Source: Rhodospirillaceae bacterium
GTDB lineage: Bacteria > Pseudomonadota > Alphaproteobacteria > MPNO01 > UBA2964
DNA: 6,979 bases
Assembly: GCA_018660305.1 (NCBI GenBank)
Contig: JABJKO010000326.1
Coordinates: 1 to 6,979 of the forward strand
Direction of reading: 5' to 3'
Within the stretch, counting starts at the first letter, position 1; each line of letters starts with the position of its first letter. Both the position numbers and the translations under genes were made by a program. This document shows, piece after piece, positions 1 to 6,338 of this stretch. The notes beneath the pieces were generated by a model. That model was given only the letters and a program-made list of their open reading frames with translations, was not told where the DNA came from and did no database searches.

Positions 1-648
1 CAGGGCCAGGAATGGGTGGATATCGTCACACGCGCCTGGACCTCCGATGAGCCGTTCGATTATGACGGTAAGCATTACTCCGTGAAGGGTGCGCTGATGA
101 AACCCAAGCCCGCCTCCGCCGGCCACCCCCTGGTGGTGAGTGCCGCCAATTCCGACCGCGGCCGCGAGTTCGCCGCCCGCAATTCCGACATGATGTTTAC
201 CGGTATACGGACCTCGGAAGAGGAAATCAGCGCCGACATCGCGCCCCTGAAAGCCCAGGCCAAAAGCTACGGACGCGAGATCGGCATGTTCACCAATTGC
301 TACGTCGTGTGCCGCCCGACCCGCAAGGAAGCCGAGGAATATCACGATTATTATGCCCTCGAGATGGCCGATGCGGGCGCGGTGGAGACCCTGATCGCGC
401 TGAGGAACGAGCGCGGAAGGTTCGACGATCTGCCGGAAGAACTCCTGCGCAGCCTGCGCCAGCGCGCCGGCGGCGGCAACGGCGCCTATCCCATCGTTGG
501 CGATCCCGATGACGTGGCGGCGCAACTGATAAAACTCAACGCGGCCGGCATCGATGCCTTCGCCATGGGGTTCGCCAACTACACGGAACACCTTCCCTAT
601 TTCCGCGACGAAGTCCTGCCGCGGCTGGAAGATGCGGGAGTGCGGTAG
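1..648 (+). CDS. Luciferase-like flavin-dependent monooxygenase, C-terminal part (5' end outside window)
   Basis: The frame is open from base 1 (first residues QGQEWVDIVTRAW) to a TAG stop, giving about 215 residues. Family members are usually about 350-380 residues, so roughly the first 150 lie upstream. The internal GTG at 16 is not a believable start because the frame continues through it. What is visible fits the C-terminal half of the bacterial luciferase-like TIM barrel (RutA/SsuD/SfnG type). There is a W-x-x-x-x-F-x-Y-x-G-K-x-Y segment, then KPKP and the strand LVVSAANSDRGREFAARNSD, which in this family contributes to the FMN phosphate site. The C-terminal block has a VGDPDDVAAQL helix, followed by a GIDAFAMGF strand. 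Such enzymes use FMNH2 from a partner reductase and O2 to oxidise small organic substrates, for example C-S or ring C-N bonds. The substrate cannot be assigned. The gene converges on the Rieske gene, 22 bases apart, so the two are not co-transcribed. Confidence 0.9.
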   Translation, partial: QGQEWVDIVTRAWTSDEPFDYDGKHYSVKGALMKPKPASAGHPLVVSAANSDRGREFAARNSDMMFTGIRTSEEEISADIAPLKAQAKSYGREIGMFTNCYVVCRPTRKEAEEYHDYYALEMADAGAVETLIALRNERGRFDDLPEELLRSLRQRAGGGNGAYPIVGDPDDVAAQLIKLNAAGIDAFAMGFANYTEHLPYFRDEVLPRLEDAGVR

Positions 649-651
649 GCC

Positions 652-670
652 GGCGCTACACCACCGCGCC
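652..670. other. Small inverted repeat between convergent genes
   Basis: GGCGC (652-656) and GCGCC (666-670) form a 5-bp stem with a 9-base loop. It fills almost the whole gap between the converging monooxygenase and Rieske genes. There is no T-tract on either side, so at best it is a weak shared terminator. It may be chance in GC-rich DNA. Confidence 0.25.
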
Positions 671-1681
671 TTACTGCTCCTCTTCGATCAGCTTGGCGAG
701 CAGATTGCGGGCCTGGATGGTCGGGTGATCCATGGCGACATCGATTTCAGGCGCGTCGGGGAATTGTGACCGGCGCTTGTACTGCGCTTCGCATATGGCG
801 ACGTCTTCGCGGAACACCTTGCGGATGATTTCGAGCTTCTCGGTAGTGGCTGGATCGTCGATTTCGAAATCGCGGGCATTGGCCCAGAAATGGTGCAGGG
901 TCCCGTCGGTCTCGGGCGTGATGGCGTGCGCATTATGGATAGAAATACCGAACTCCAGATTGCCCTCGAACGCGCCGGTTCCGGCCTGGGCGGCGCCCAC
1001 ATCGAACATGATGGTCGCCGGCGGCGAATAGACCCAGCGGTTCCAGCTATCGCCCTTGCCTTCGATTTTGGCGGCCTTGGCCCAGAGCGGCGGCGGCTCG
1101 TCGTTTGGCATGAGACGTTCGCATTTCAGCGCCCGTTCCTCCCGCGTCACGTTGGGCTTGACCCGGAGCTTGGCCGCATTGCCCAGCGTATCGGGATGCA
1201 CATAGGGCGAATGGGTCTGGTCGAGCTGGATATCGATATAGGCCTGGTAGTGGCATTTTACGTGGAAGTAATCCTCGATGGTCGCCCAGTCCGGACTATC
1301 CAGCCAGAAATAATCGGGTATCTGGTTTTCATCGGCCTTCGCCGGGTCACCCATCCATATCCACACCCAGCGGTTCTTCTCCACGATGGGGTAACTGCGC
1401 ACGCAGGCGCCGGGCGGCACTAGGTCCTGGCTCGGCACGGCGGTGCACTGGCCGGTTCGGTCGAAGCGCAGACCGTGATAACCGCACTCGATCTCATCGC
1501 CCTTGTGGCGGCCAAAGGACAGCGGCGCGCTGCGGTGACAGCAGCGGTCCTCCAGCGCCGCAACGGTACCGTCCTCAGTACGGAAAAAAACAATGGGCTC
1601 GTTGCAGATGGTCCGCGCCAGCAGATCATTGCCCACGTGATGGTCCCAGCCAGCCACATACCAAGCGTTTTTCAGAAACAT
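671..1681 (-). CDS. Rieske [2Fe-2S] aromatic ring-hydroxylating/demethylating oxygenase, VanA-like
   Basis: A 336-residue protein from the ATG at 1681. The frame extends to a TTG at 1729, but an excellent ribosome site (AAGGGAGAG, 1686-1694, 6 bases from the start) and the typical N-terminus MFLKNAWYVAGW select 1681. The Rieske cluster ligands are visible as C47-x-H49 and C66-x2-H69. The mononuclear iron motif D-x2-H-x4-H is D154, H157 and H162 (LDQTHSPYVH). A later REDVAICEAQ segment lies where this group places the third, acidic iron ligand. Length and layout match the single-subunit oxygenases of the vanillate O-demethylase/dicamba monooxygenase group. These hydroxylate or O-demethylate aromatics using electrons from a separate reductase and ferredoxin. 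No reductase gene is in the window. The gene is divergent from the TctC-type binding protein, which suggests shared control and a related substrate (inference). Substrate unknown; cytoplasmic. Confidence 0.92.
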   Translation of the reverse strand: MFLKNAWYVAGWDHHVGNDLLARTICNEPIVFFRTEDGTVAALEDRCCHRSAPLSFGRHKGDEIECGYHGLRFDRTGQCTAVPSQDLVPPGACVRSYPIVEKNRWVWIWMGDPAKADENQIPDYFWLDSPDWATIEDYFHVKCHYQAYIDIQLDQTHSPYVHPDTLGNAAKLRVKPNVTREERALKCERLMPNDEPPPLWAKAAKIEGKGDSWNRWVYSPPATIMFDVGAAQAGTGAFEGNLEFGISIHNAHAITPETDGTLHHFWANARDFEIDDPATTEKLEIIRKVFREDVAICEAQYKRRSQFPDAPEIDVAMDHPTIQARNLLAKLIEEEQ

Positions 1682-1822
1682 GAAGCTCTCCCTTGATGAG
1701 CCGGAGGATGCAATGAAGCCGGCATTCAATCAAGGCGATCAAGACATATTGTCCGGTTCCCTCCTGCCGTCCGGCGGCGTACAGTCAATGCACTATCCTT
1801 AACAAGATGGGAGATATCCGCG
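1682..1822. promoter_or_regulatory. Divergent promoter region, Rieske gene / TctC-type gene
   Basis: This 141-base gap must hold the promoters of both divergent genes. ATCAAG occurs twice in direct orientation, 9 bp apart (1729-1734 and 1738-1743), and once inverted (CTTGAT, 1692-1697). GACA-TAT-TGTC (1743-1753) is a short dyad. A TATCCT at 1794-1799 could be a -10 element for the rightward gene, but no convincing -35 precedes it. A GGGAG ribosome site (1809-1813) precedes the ATG at 1823. The function of the repeats as operators is unproven. Confidence 0.4.
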
Positions 1823-2845
1823 ATGAAGAGAGTGCTTATTGCAACGATCACGTGCGCTGTCCCACTGCTGCCTCTGACGGCCAGCGCCGATGCGGTCAGT
1901 GATTTCTATAAAGGCAACACCATCACCATCATCACGGCGACAGGGGCCGGATCGGCCTATGGACTTCACGGCCGGCTTCTCGCCGACGCCATCCGCAAGA
2001 ACATCCCGGGAAATCCGAAAATCGTCATGCAGTTCATGCCCGGCGGCGGTGGGGCCAAACAGGCCAACTATCTATATAACGTCGCCCCAAAAAACGGCGC
2101 GGTCATCGGCTTCCCGCTCAAATATATCGCGGTGAACCAGATGATGGGCCGCAAGGGGCTGAAATACGATGCCGGCAAGTTCGGCTATCTCGGCAGCCTC
2201 GGCCCCATCAACAGCGTCGTGGCCATCCTCAAGGATAAGGCACCCGCCTACACCCTGGCGGACGTCAAGAAGACGGAGGTAATTATGGGGGCGACGGGCA
2301 AGAGCTCGGAAACCTTCATCACGCCGACCCTGATGAACAATCTGCTGGGGACGAAATTCAAGATCGTCACCGGCTATCGCGGCATGAAAGGCGTGAACCT
2401 CGCCATGGAGCGCGGTGAAGTGCATGGCCGCGCCGGATCGTGGGACAGCATGAAATCCGGCCAGGCCGATTGGCTCGACAAGAATCTGGTGTCGATCGTT
2501 GCGCTCAGCGGTTTGTCGCGCAACTGGGATCTCCGCAACGTGCCGACGCTCATCGATCTTGCCAAATCCAATGAACAGAAAGCCGTACTGGAATTCTTCG
2601 GCTCGGGCAACGCGGTGGGCTGGCTGTTCGTGACGCCGCCGTCGGTGCCGGCGTCACGGGTCGCTGCCCTGCGCGCCGCGTTCGATGCCACCACCGCGGA
2701 TGCGGGCTACGTGGCGAAAGTCCGCGGCCGCGGTCTCGATGTCCAGCCAAAATCCGGCGCCCAAGTGGACACCATAATTCGCAAGACCCTGTCCGCGTCA
2801 CCGGCACTGATCCAGCGCATAAAATCGGCAATGAAGGTCAAATAG
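1823..2845 (+). CDS. Periplasmic Bug/TctC-family solute-binding protein of a tripartite tricarboxylate transporter
   Basis: A 340-residue protein. An N-terminal signal peptide (MKR, then a hydrophobic core of residues 4-18) ends at an AxA site near residues 20-24 (TASADA), predicting Sec export and a mature periplasmic protein. The mature part starts DFYKGNTITIITATGAG and holds the family hallmark MPGGGGAKQANYLY at residues 72-85, followed by APKNG (88-92). Those hallmarks and the overall length fit the Bug family, which binds carboxylated or other small organic solutes in a Venus-flytrap cleft. Such proteins deliver solute to a TctA/TctB membrane pair or act in sensing. No TctA or TctB gene is visible, so this is an orphan binding protein here, as is common for the family. 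It is divergent from the Rieske oxygenase gene and convergent with the UbiD-family gene. A role in presenting the substrate of those enzymes is inference; the ligand is unknown. Confidence 0.92.
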   Translation: MKRVLIATITCAVPLLPLTASADAVSDFYKGNTITIITATGAGSAYGLHGRLLADAIRKNIPGNPKIVMQFMPGGGGAKQANYLYNVAPKNGAVIGFPLKYIAVNQMMGRKGLKYDAGKFGYLGSLGPINSVVAILKDKAPAYTLADVKKTEVIMGATGKSSETFITPTLMNNLLGTKFKIVTGYRGMKGVNLAMERGEVHGRAGSWDSMKSGQADWLDKNLVSIVALSGLSRNWDLRNVPTLIDLAKSNEQKAVLEFFGSGNAVGWLFVTPPSVPASRVAALRAAFDATTADAGYVAKVRGRGLDVQPKSGAQVDTIIRKTLSASPALIQRIKSAMKVK

Positions 2846-2856
2846 CCTGATATTTA

Positions 2857-2870
2857 GGTGCGATCGCACC
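2857..2870. repeat. Perfect 14-bp palindrome GGTGCGATCGCACC
   Basis: A fully self-complementary 14-mer begins 12 bases after the TctC-type stop codon. It is flanked by TTAGG (2854-2858) and CCTAA (2872-2876), which offer an alternative pairing. It has no T-tract, so it is not a typical terminator on its own. It could be a protein-binding site, part of an mRNA 3' structure, or a repeated intergenic element. Confidence 0.6.
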
Positions 2871-2879
2871 GCCTAATAC

Positions 2880-2942
2880 CAGTGCAATAAGAAAAAGGGC
2901 GGGTCCCGGTTTCCCAGGGCCCGCCCGATTTATTACGCACTG
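2880..2942. terminator. Long bidirectional terminator-like stem-loop between convergent genes
   Basis: The core hairpin at 2897-2926 pairs GGGCGGGTCC with GGGCCCGCCC (10 bp including one G-T pair). A C/A mismatch, two more G-C pairs and a 4-base loop (TTTC) complete it. On the minus strand it is followed by TTTTTCTTAT, a good intrinsic terminator for the leftward UbiD-family gene. On the plus strand it is followed by GATTTATTAC, a weaker one for the TctC-type gene. The dyad continues outward: AATAA (2886-2890) with TTATT (2930-2934), and CAGTGC (2880-2885) with GCACTG (2937-2942), giving a nested 63-base element. Reading it as a shared two-way terminator fits the convergent layout. Confidence 0.8.
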
Positions 2943-2977
2943 ACTACTCTTTTTATTGTTAGAGTTGTCACTTAGTC

Positions 2978-2996
2978 CGGTTCCGGCACGGAACCG
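2978..2996 (-). repeat. Inverted repeat just past the UbiD-family stop
   Basis: CGGTTCCG and CGGAACCG form a perfect 8-bp stem with a GCA loop, 10 bases beyond the stop of the leftward gene. No T-tract follows on the minus strand within the next several bases, so it is more likely an mRNA 3'-end stabilising hairpin ahead of the terminator at 2880-2942 than a terminator itself. Confidence 0.5.
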
Positions 2997-3006
2997 TTAC
3001 GACAAT

Positions 3007-4596
3007 TTATCTTCCGGTGCGTGCAAGTGAATGCACCCACCCCTTGTTCGTCATATAGGATTTGGCCTTGGCAACCTGTTCCGCGGTGAAGAAATTCTCC
3101 GGGAACACCGTATCAACCGGATAGACCGGGCGCAGGAAGTCGTTTTCATACCCGTAAGGCACGGTGGCGTCGATGCCCATGCCGCCTTCGAAATGGGTGT
3201 TTGACGCGGTCCATTCGCGCTCACCGGCGGTCATACGTTCGGCCGGCATGAAGGTCTGGCCGCGGCCGCCCGGGATCGGGTTGAGGATATCGGTCTGCGG
3301 ATTGACCCGGGTGGTCAGGTTCCAGATCACATCTTCCATGTCATAGATGTCGGTGTCTTCGCTCATGGCGATAACCAGACGCGAGCCCTGTGAGGTGGAC
3401 AGGATGGCCGACAGGAAGTTGCGCTGCCAGCCTTCTTCGATCTGGCTATGCTTTTTGACCTGGATGATTGCCCCGCCCCAATCGGTCATGGGGTACGGGA
3501 TATTCACATCCTGGACGATGCCGGGCTGCATACGCTCGCACAGCTCGTACATGGCGGCTTCGCGGACCGTGGTGTCGATATTCTGACAATCCATGGTGTG
3601 AACGCCGAGCGGGAAGATGATCGGCTTGGAGGCACGTTCCCGGGTGGTGACTGCGGTGACATGGAAGGTTGGCGCCTTGTACGCCTTGCCCATGTAACCG
3701 GCCCATTCGGGATGAAAATGGAAGCGGCCCTGAACGCCGGCCTCTTCGGATTCCGCTGTCTCGTAGCGGCGATCGCGGGGATGCAGATAACCTTCCAGGG
3801 TGATCTCGGCATCGGCCAGCGCATAGGCGCCGGGGACGGTCTGGGCTTCAACCATCCTGACCGGTTCGCCGATCAGACGCCCGGCAACACCGAGCTCATC
3901 ACAGCCGGTGGGCAGGATCACGTAATCGAAACCGGCGCCGGCCAGAAGGTTCGGCCCGAACGGGATCCCGAAATTCATGGTCAGCGGGATCGGCTTATCA
4001 TCGCGGTAATGCTTGGCCATGACCTGCCAGCCATGGGAGCCGGGCGAGATCTGGAAGGTGCCCACATTGCCCCAGCGGAAATTCATCCGGTTGTAGGCCA
4101 TGTCCGTGCCGCCTTCGAAATACTCGCCGGCGAACAGGCGCTGACCGGACCCGACCGTAAGCTCGGATTCATAGGTCGTATGCCGGATCGGCATCATGAA
4201 CTCGTTGACGTCGGTCGGGTTCTTGATGATTTCCGTGTGGCTCGGCGCATCCTTGGAATCGACGATCACCGGCGGCAGCGGATTACGGATCGCGTTGGCG
4301 ATCGCAATCGTCAGCTCGCGCATATCCTTGACGCCGAACAGCTTGCACATGATGCCCTGGTCGGCGAACAAATTGGTGATCGCACGGTTATTGGGCTTGC
4401 CCTTGACGTTGTTGAACAAAAGCGGACAGCTGCCGTCGAGATGCTTCTGAATACCGGTAATCTCGAGATCCGGATTAACCTCGGTATCGGTTTCGACCAG
4501 ATCGCCTTCCTGACGCAGGAAATCGATGGTGCCCCGGAGGTCGCGGAGCGAATCCGTTATCGGCTGCGGCTTGAGTTGTTCTCTGGCGCTTGCCAT
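3007..4596 (-). CDS. UbiD-family (prenylated-FMN type) decarboxylase-like protein with altered active-site motifs
   Basis: A 529-residue cytoplasmic protein. The ATG at 4596 follows AGGAG (4605-4609) by 8 bases. Family landmarks in order: SLRDLRGTIDFLRQEGDL near the N-terminus; NVGT at 177-180; MNFGIPF near 207; GEPVRMVEAQT at 243-253; AEITLEG at 263-269; PEWAGY at 296-301; EDTDIYDMEDVIWNLTTRVNP at 413-433; and GIDATVP near the C-terminus. Classical members use prenylated FMN (made by UbiX) and Mn/K to reversibly decarboxylate aromatic or alpha,beta-unsaturated acids. From-memory alignment to fungal Fdc1 keeps one catalytic Glu (E297, as E282). It puts Gln182 at the Arg173 position, Phe292 at the Glu277 position and Gln252 at the metal-ligand Glu233. 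Membership of the fold is secure; the decarboxylase reaction is less so. No UbiX gene is in view. It is transcribed alone, divergently from the cupin gene, and its substrate is unknown. Confidence 0.9.
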   Translation of the reverse strand: MASAREQLKPQPITDSLRDLRGTIDFLRQEGDLVETDTEVNPDLEITGIQKHLDGSCPLLFNNVKGKPNNRAITNLFADQGIMCKLFGVKDMRELTIAIANAIRNPLPPVIVDSKDAPSHTEIIKNPTDVNEFMMPIRHTTYESELTVGSGQRLFAGEYFEGGTDMAYNRMNFRWGNVGTFQISPGSHGWQVMAKHYRDDKPIPLTMNFGIPFGPNLLAGAGFDYVILPTGCDELGVAGRLIGEPVRMVEAQTVPGAYALADAEITLEGYLHPRDRRYETAESEEAGVQGRFHFHPEWAGYMGKAYKAPTFHVTAVTTRERASKPIIFPLGVHTMDCQNIDTTVREAAMYELCERMQPGIVQDVNIPYPMTDWGGAIIQVKKHSQIEEGWQRNFLSAILSTSQGSRLVIAMSEDTDIYDMEDVIWNLTTRVNPQTDILNPIPGGRGQTFMPAERMTAGEREWTASNTHFEGGMGIDATVPYGYENDFLRPVYPVDTVFPENFFTAEQVAKAKSYMTNKGWVHSLARTGR

Positions 4597-4690
4597 TTCA
4601 CTTTCTCCTGAATCCGTCTTTAAACGTCCAAACCCTAGAAACTTGAGACGCGCAGGCGATATCCGCTCTTCTCAGCGCGCGATGGCGGTG

Positions 4691-4719
4691 GTTTTACGTG
4701 GCTTGGACGAAAAATGCAA
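4691..4719 (-). promoter_or_regulatory. Possible sigma-70 promoter for the UbiD-family gene
   Basis: On the minus strand TTGCAT (4714-4719) and TAAAAC (4691-4696) are separated by 17 bases, about 95 bases before the start codon. The match to TTGACA/TATAAT is partial (3/6 and 4/6), so this is only a candidate. Confidence 0.25.
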
Positions 4720-4850
4720 CCCCACAAACTTTGAAAAATACCGTCGCAAACCCTCAGAATACTTGGGAAAATTGGATCGGTGACTGCCAAATACTTAGAT
4801 TTCTTTGTATTTTTTAGGGCGGGCTCCGAATCATGACCCGGGGCAAAAAT

Positions 4851-4873
4851 AAATTTGCAAATTTCGGTCCGAA
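4851..4873. promoter_or_regulatory. Overlapping palindromes, candidate operator for the cupin operon
   Basis: AAATTTGCAAATTT (4851-4864) is a perfect 14-bp palindrome. It overlaps TTCGG-T-CCGAA (4863-4873), a second perfect dyad. Two further short palindromes follow: CACGTG (4875-4880) and GACTAGTC (4888-4895). The first two centre near -53 and -43 relative to a start predicted from the extended -10 box, a usual place for an activator or a repressor. The binding protein is unknown. Confidence 0.5.
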
Positions 4874-4895
4874 GCACGTGAGTTCCCGACTAGTC

Positions 4896-4904
4896 TGATA
4901 TAGT
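4896..4904 (+). promoter_or_regulatory. Extended -10 promoter element for the cupin/TPR operon
   Basis: TGATATAGT matches the extended -10 consensus TGnTATAAT at all but one base. No good -35 lies 17 bases upstream (ACGTGA), as is typical of extended -10 or activator-dependent promoters. The predicted transcript would start near 4911, giving an 18-base leader that includes AAGGAG (4917-4922). Confidence 0.45.
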
Positions 4905-4928
4905 GGCGTGAGAAACAAGGAGCAGGAC

Positions 4929-5546
4929 ATGGCGGAAACCCAGGTAATGACCAACTCTCGTCTCATGGCGCCGGCACAGCGGTTTGTGGACATCGTCCGA
5001 GGGCTGTTCGCCGAGGGGCTGGAAGAGACGGTTTTATGGGAGCGGGTTGGCGAAGAGCTGCGCCATTTGCTCGCCGACCCCGATCTGCAGGCCCATACCA
5101 AGAGCTGGCCGGACACCAAAAAGGGCGATGGCCCGCCATCCAACCTGCTGTTTTACGAGGATCCGGATTATGGCTTCGTGCTCAACGCGCTGGTCAAGTC
5201 ACCGGGCGCGGTGACCAACGTGCATGACCACGGCAAATCCTGGACCCTCTATGGGGTCCTCGAAGGCGGTGAGCATATCGAACGCTACCGGCGCAGCGAC
5301 GACAACCCCACCGATACCGGCCCAGCGACCCTGGATTCTGACGGTGCGTTCGATGTCACGCCCGGCTATATCGATGTGGTGCCACCGTGGCAGATCCATC
5401 AGGAGATCAATGGCGATCACCGGACCATCGGCTTTATCGTGCGCAGCCAGCGCTCGGGGACATTTCGTCAGTTCCGCTACACGCCGGACACCGGTGACGT
5501 GACCGAATACGGTGGGCCAACGCAGATCCCCTTTGAGCTGGCCTGA
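4929..5546 (+). CDS. Cysteine-dioxygenase-like cupin metalloprotein
   Basis: A 205-residue protein. The frame opens at a GTG at 4908, but AAGGAG (4917-4922), 6 bases before the ATG at 4929, decides the start. Residues 1-60 are helical, and a single double-stranded beta-helix domain follows. Cupin motif 1 reads G93-x5-H99-x-H101, continuing KSWTLYGVLEGGE; motif 2 is PPWQIHQEING with H157. H99, H101 and H157 match the three-His iron site of cysteine dioxygenase (mammalian H86, H88, H140). By the same from-memory alignment the crosslinked Cys93 position is T106. The Ser-His-Tyr triad (S153/H155/Y157) is not kept, since GFIVRS has Arg at the Tyr position. The protein therefore looks like a metal-dependent thiol- or small-molecule-dioxygenase-like cupin of unknown substrate, not a true cysteine dioxygenase. 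It is the first gene of a likely operon with the TPR gene, 18 bases downstream. Confidence 0.85.
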   Translation: MAETQVMTNSRLMAPAQRFVDIVRGLFAEGLEETVLWERVGEELRHLLADPDLQAHTKSWPDTKKGDGPPSNLLFYEDPDYGFVLNALVKSPGAVTNVHDHGKSWTLYGVLEGGEHIERYRRSDDNPTDTGPATLDSDGAFDVTPGYIDVVPPWQIHQEINGDHRTIGFIVRSQRSGTFRQFRYTPDTGDVTEYGGPTQIPFELA

Positions 5547-5564
5547 GCGGAAGCTGGACAGACC

Positions 5565-6338
5565 ATGGCGAGAGGACCGCAAAGACGGCCACCGGTAAGA
5601 GCCACCGCCCGAACGGCCATGCCGACGGTGGCGGACCTGCTGCAGACCGGTCTTGCCCATCACAAGTCCAATCGGCTCAAACCGGCCGAGCGCGCCTATC
5701 GCAAGGCGCTGGATGCCGAGCCCAACAACGCGGATGCCCTGCATCTGCTGGGGGTGGTCGTGCTCGCCGGCGGCGATGCCGGTGAAGCCGTGTCCCTGAT
5801 CGAACGGGCCGCCGAACGGGCGCCAAGACGGCCGGCCATCCTGTTTCATCTGGGCGAGGCCTACCGCACCGCGGGACGCATGGAAGACGCCCTGGCCGCG
5901 TTTAAAAATACGGTTGAAATCGCCCCGGACGACACCGAGGCCCTGTTCAACATGGGTCTGATCCTGACCCATCTCGGGCGTGCCGGAGAGGCGGTGCCGA
6001 TCTTTATCAAGGCATCGACACTGGCGCCCGGCAGTCCCGAACTGAAGCTGGCGCTGGGGATCGCCCTCAAGGACATTGGCGATCTGGAGGAAGCGGAGCG
6101 CATATACCGGGATCTTCTTTCCGCGACCCCGGATTTCGCCGAGGCCCATGCCAATCTCGGCATCGTGCTGCAGATGCAAAAGCGCCGGGACGAGGCCCTG
6201 GACTCATTCCGCAAAGCGCTGGCCCTGCGCCCTGAATTTTTCCGCCAGGCCGTGCAGAATATCTCCGCCACCGGCGCGGGGCAGCTCTGGCTGTCACTGG
6301 AGCAGGCGCGAAAGGCGCTGGGGCAGGACTCCGGTTAA
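5565..6338 (+). CDS. Tetratricopeptide-repeat (TPR) protein, six tandem repeats
   Basis: A 257-residue protein built almost wholly of six TPR units of exactly 34 residues: about 22-55, 56-89, 90-123, 124-157, 158-191 and 192-225. Each ends on the conserved proline (P53, P87, P121, P155, P189, P223) and carries the usual G/A/Y/F/A positions (for example NLGIVLQMQKRRDEALDSFRKAL). The last 30 residues cap the superhelix. There is no signal peptide, membrane segment or catalytic domain, so it is probably a cytoplasmic protein-protein interaction scaffold. Similar arrays often form the N-terminus of sulfotransferases or glycosyltransferases, but none is attached here. The start is uncertain. The ATG at 5565 has only a weak, distant GGAAG (5549-5553), and the in-frame ATG at 5619 (M19) has none and would drop an arginine-rich leader. 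The 18-base gap to the cupin gene suggests co-transcription. Confidence 0.88.
   Translation: MARGPQRRPPVRATARTAMPTVADLLQTGLAHHKSNRLKPAERAYRKALDAEPNNADALHLLGVVVLAGGDAGEAVSLIERAAERAPRRPAILFHLGEAYRTAGRMEDALAAFKNTVEIAPDDTEALFNMGLILTHLGRAGEAVPIFIKASTLAPGSPELKLALGIALKDIGDLEEAERIYRDLLSATPDFAEAHANLGIVLQMQKRRDEALDSFRKALALRPEFFRQAVQNISATGAGQLWLSLEQARKALGQDSG

Larger units (their letters stand above)
4597..4928. promoter_or_regulatory. Divergent intergenic region between UbiD-family and cupin genes
   Basis: These 332 bases hold no convincing gene. They are AT-richer than the flanking genes, notably around 4720-4870. They contain the UbiD-side ribosome site (4605-4609), weak leftward promoter-like boxes (4691-4719), a cluster of palindromes (4851-4895), an extended -10 box (4896-4904) and the cupin ribosome site AAGGAG (4917-4922). 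Two short open frames here (plus 4526-4783, minus 4635-4877) have no ribosome site or recognisable protein character and are read as chance. Confidence 0.6.

Noticed and set aside
890..1423. 177-codon plus-strand frame inside the Rieske gene
   Set aside because: Antisense shadow of a gene with intact Rieske and iron-binding motifs.
1682..1729. Upstream TTG start adding 16 residues to the Rieske protein
   Set aside because: The ATG at 1681 has a far better ribosome site and gives the usual family N-terminus.
1918..1935. CAC/CAT run resembling a six-histidine tag
   Set aside because: It is out of frame with the gene; the real frame reads Thr-Ile repeats of the first beta strand of the binding protein. 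Not a sign of a construct.
3448..4611. 387-codon open frame antisense to the UbiD-family gene
   Set aside because: It is the mirror of a GC-rich coding gene with strong family landmarks, and its translation is of low-complexity character with no recognisable domain.
4635..4877. 80-codon minus-strand frame in the divergent gap
   Set aside because: GTG start without a ribosome site, no recognisable protein character, and it overlaps the palindrome cluster.
4908..4928. GTG start adding 7 residues to the cupin
   Set aside because: The AAGGAG ribosome site lies inside this stretch and serves the ATG at 4929.
5199..6179. 326-codon minus-strand frame across the cupin and TPR genes
   Set aside because: It spans the antisense of two clearly real genes; its protein shows no family features.
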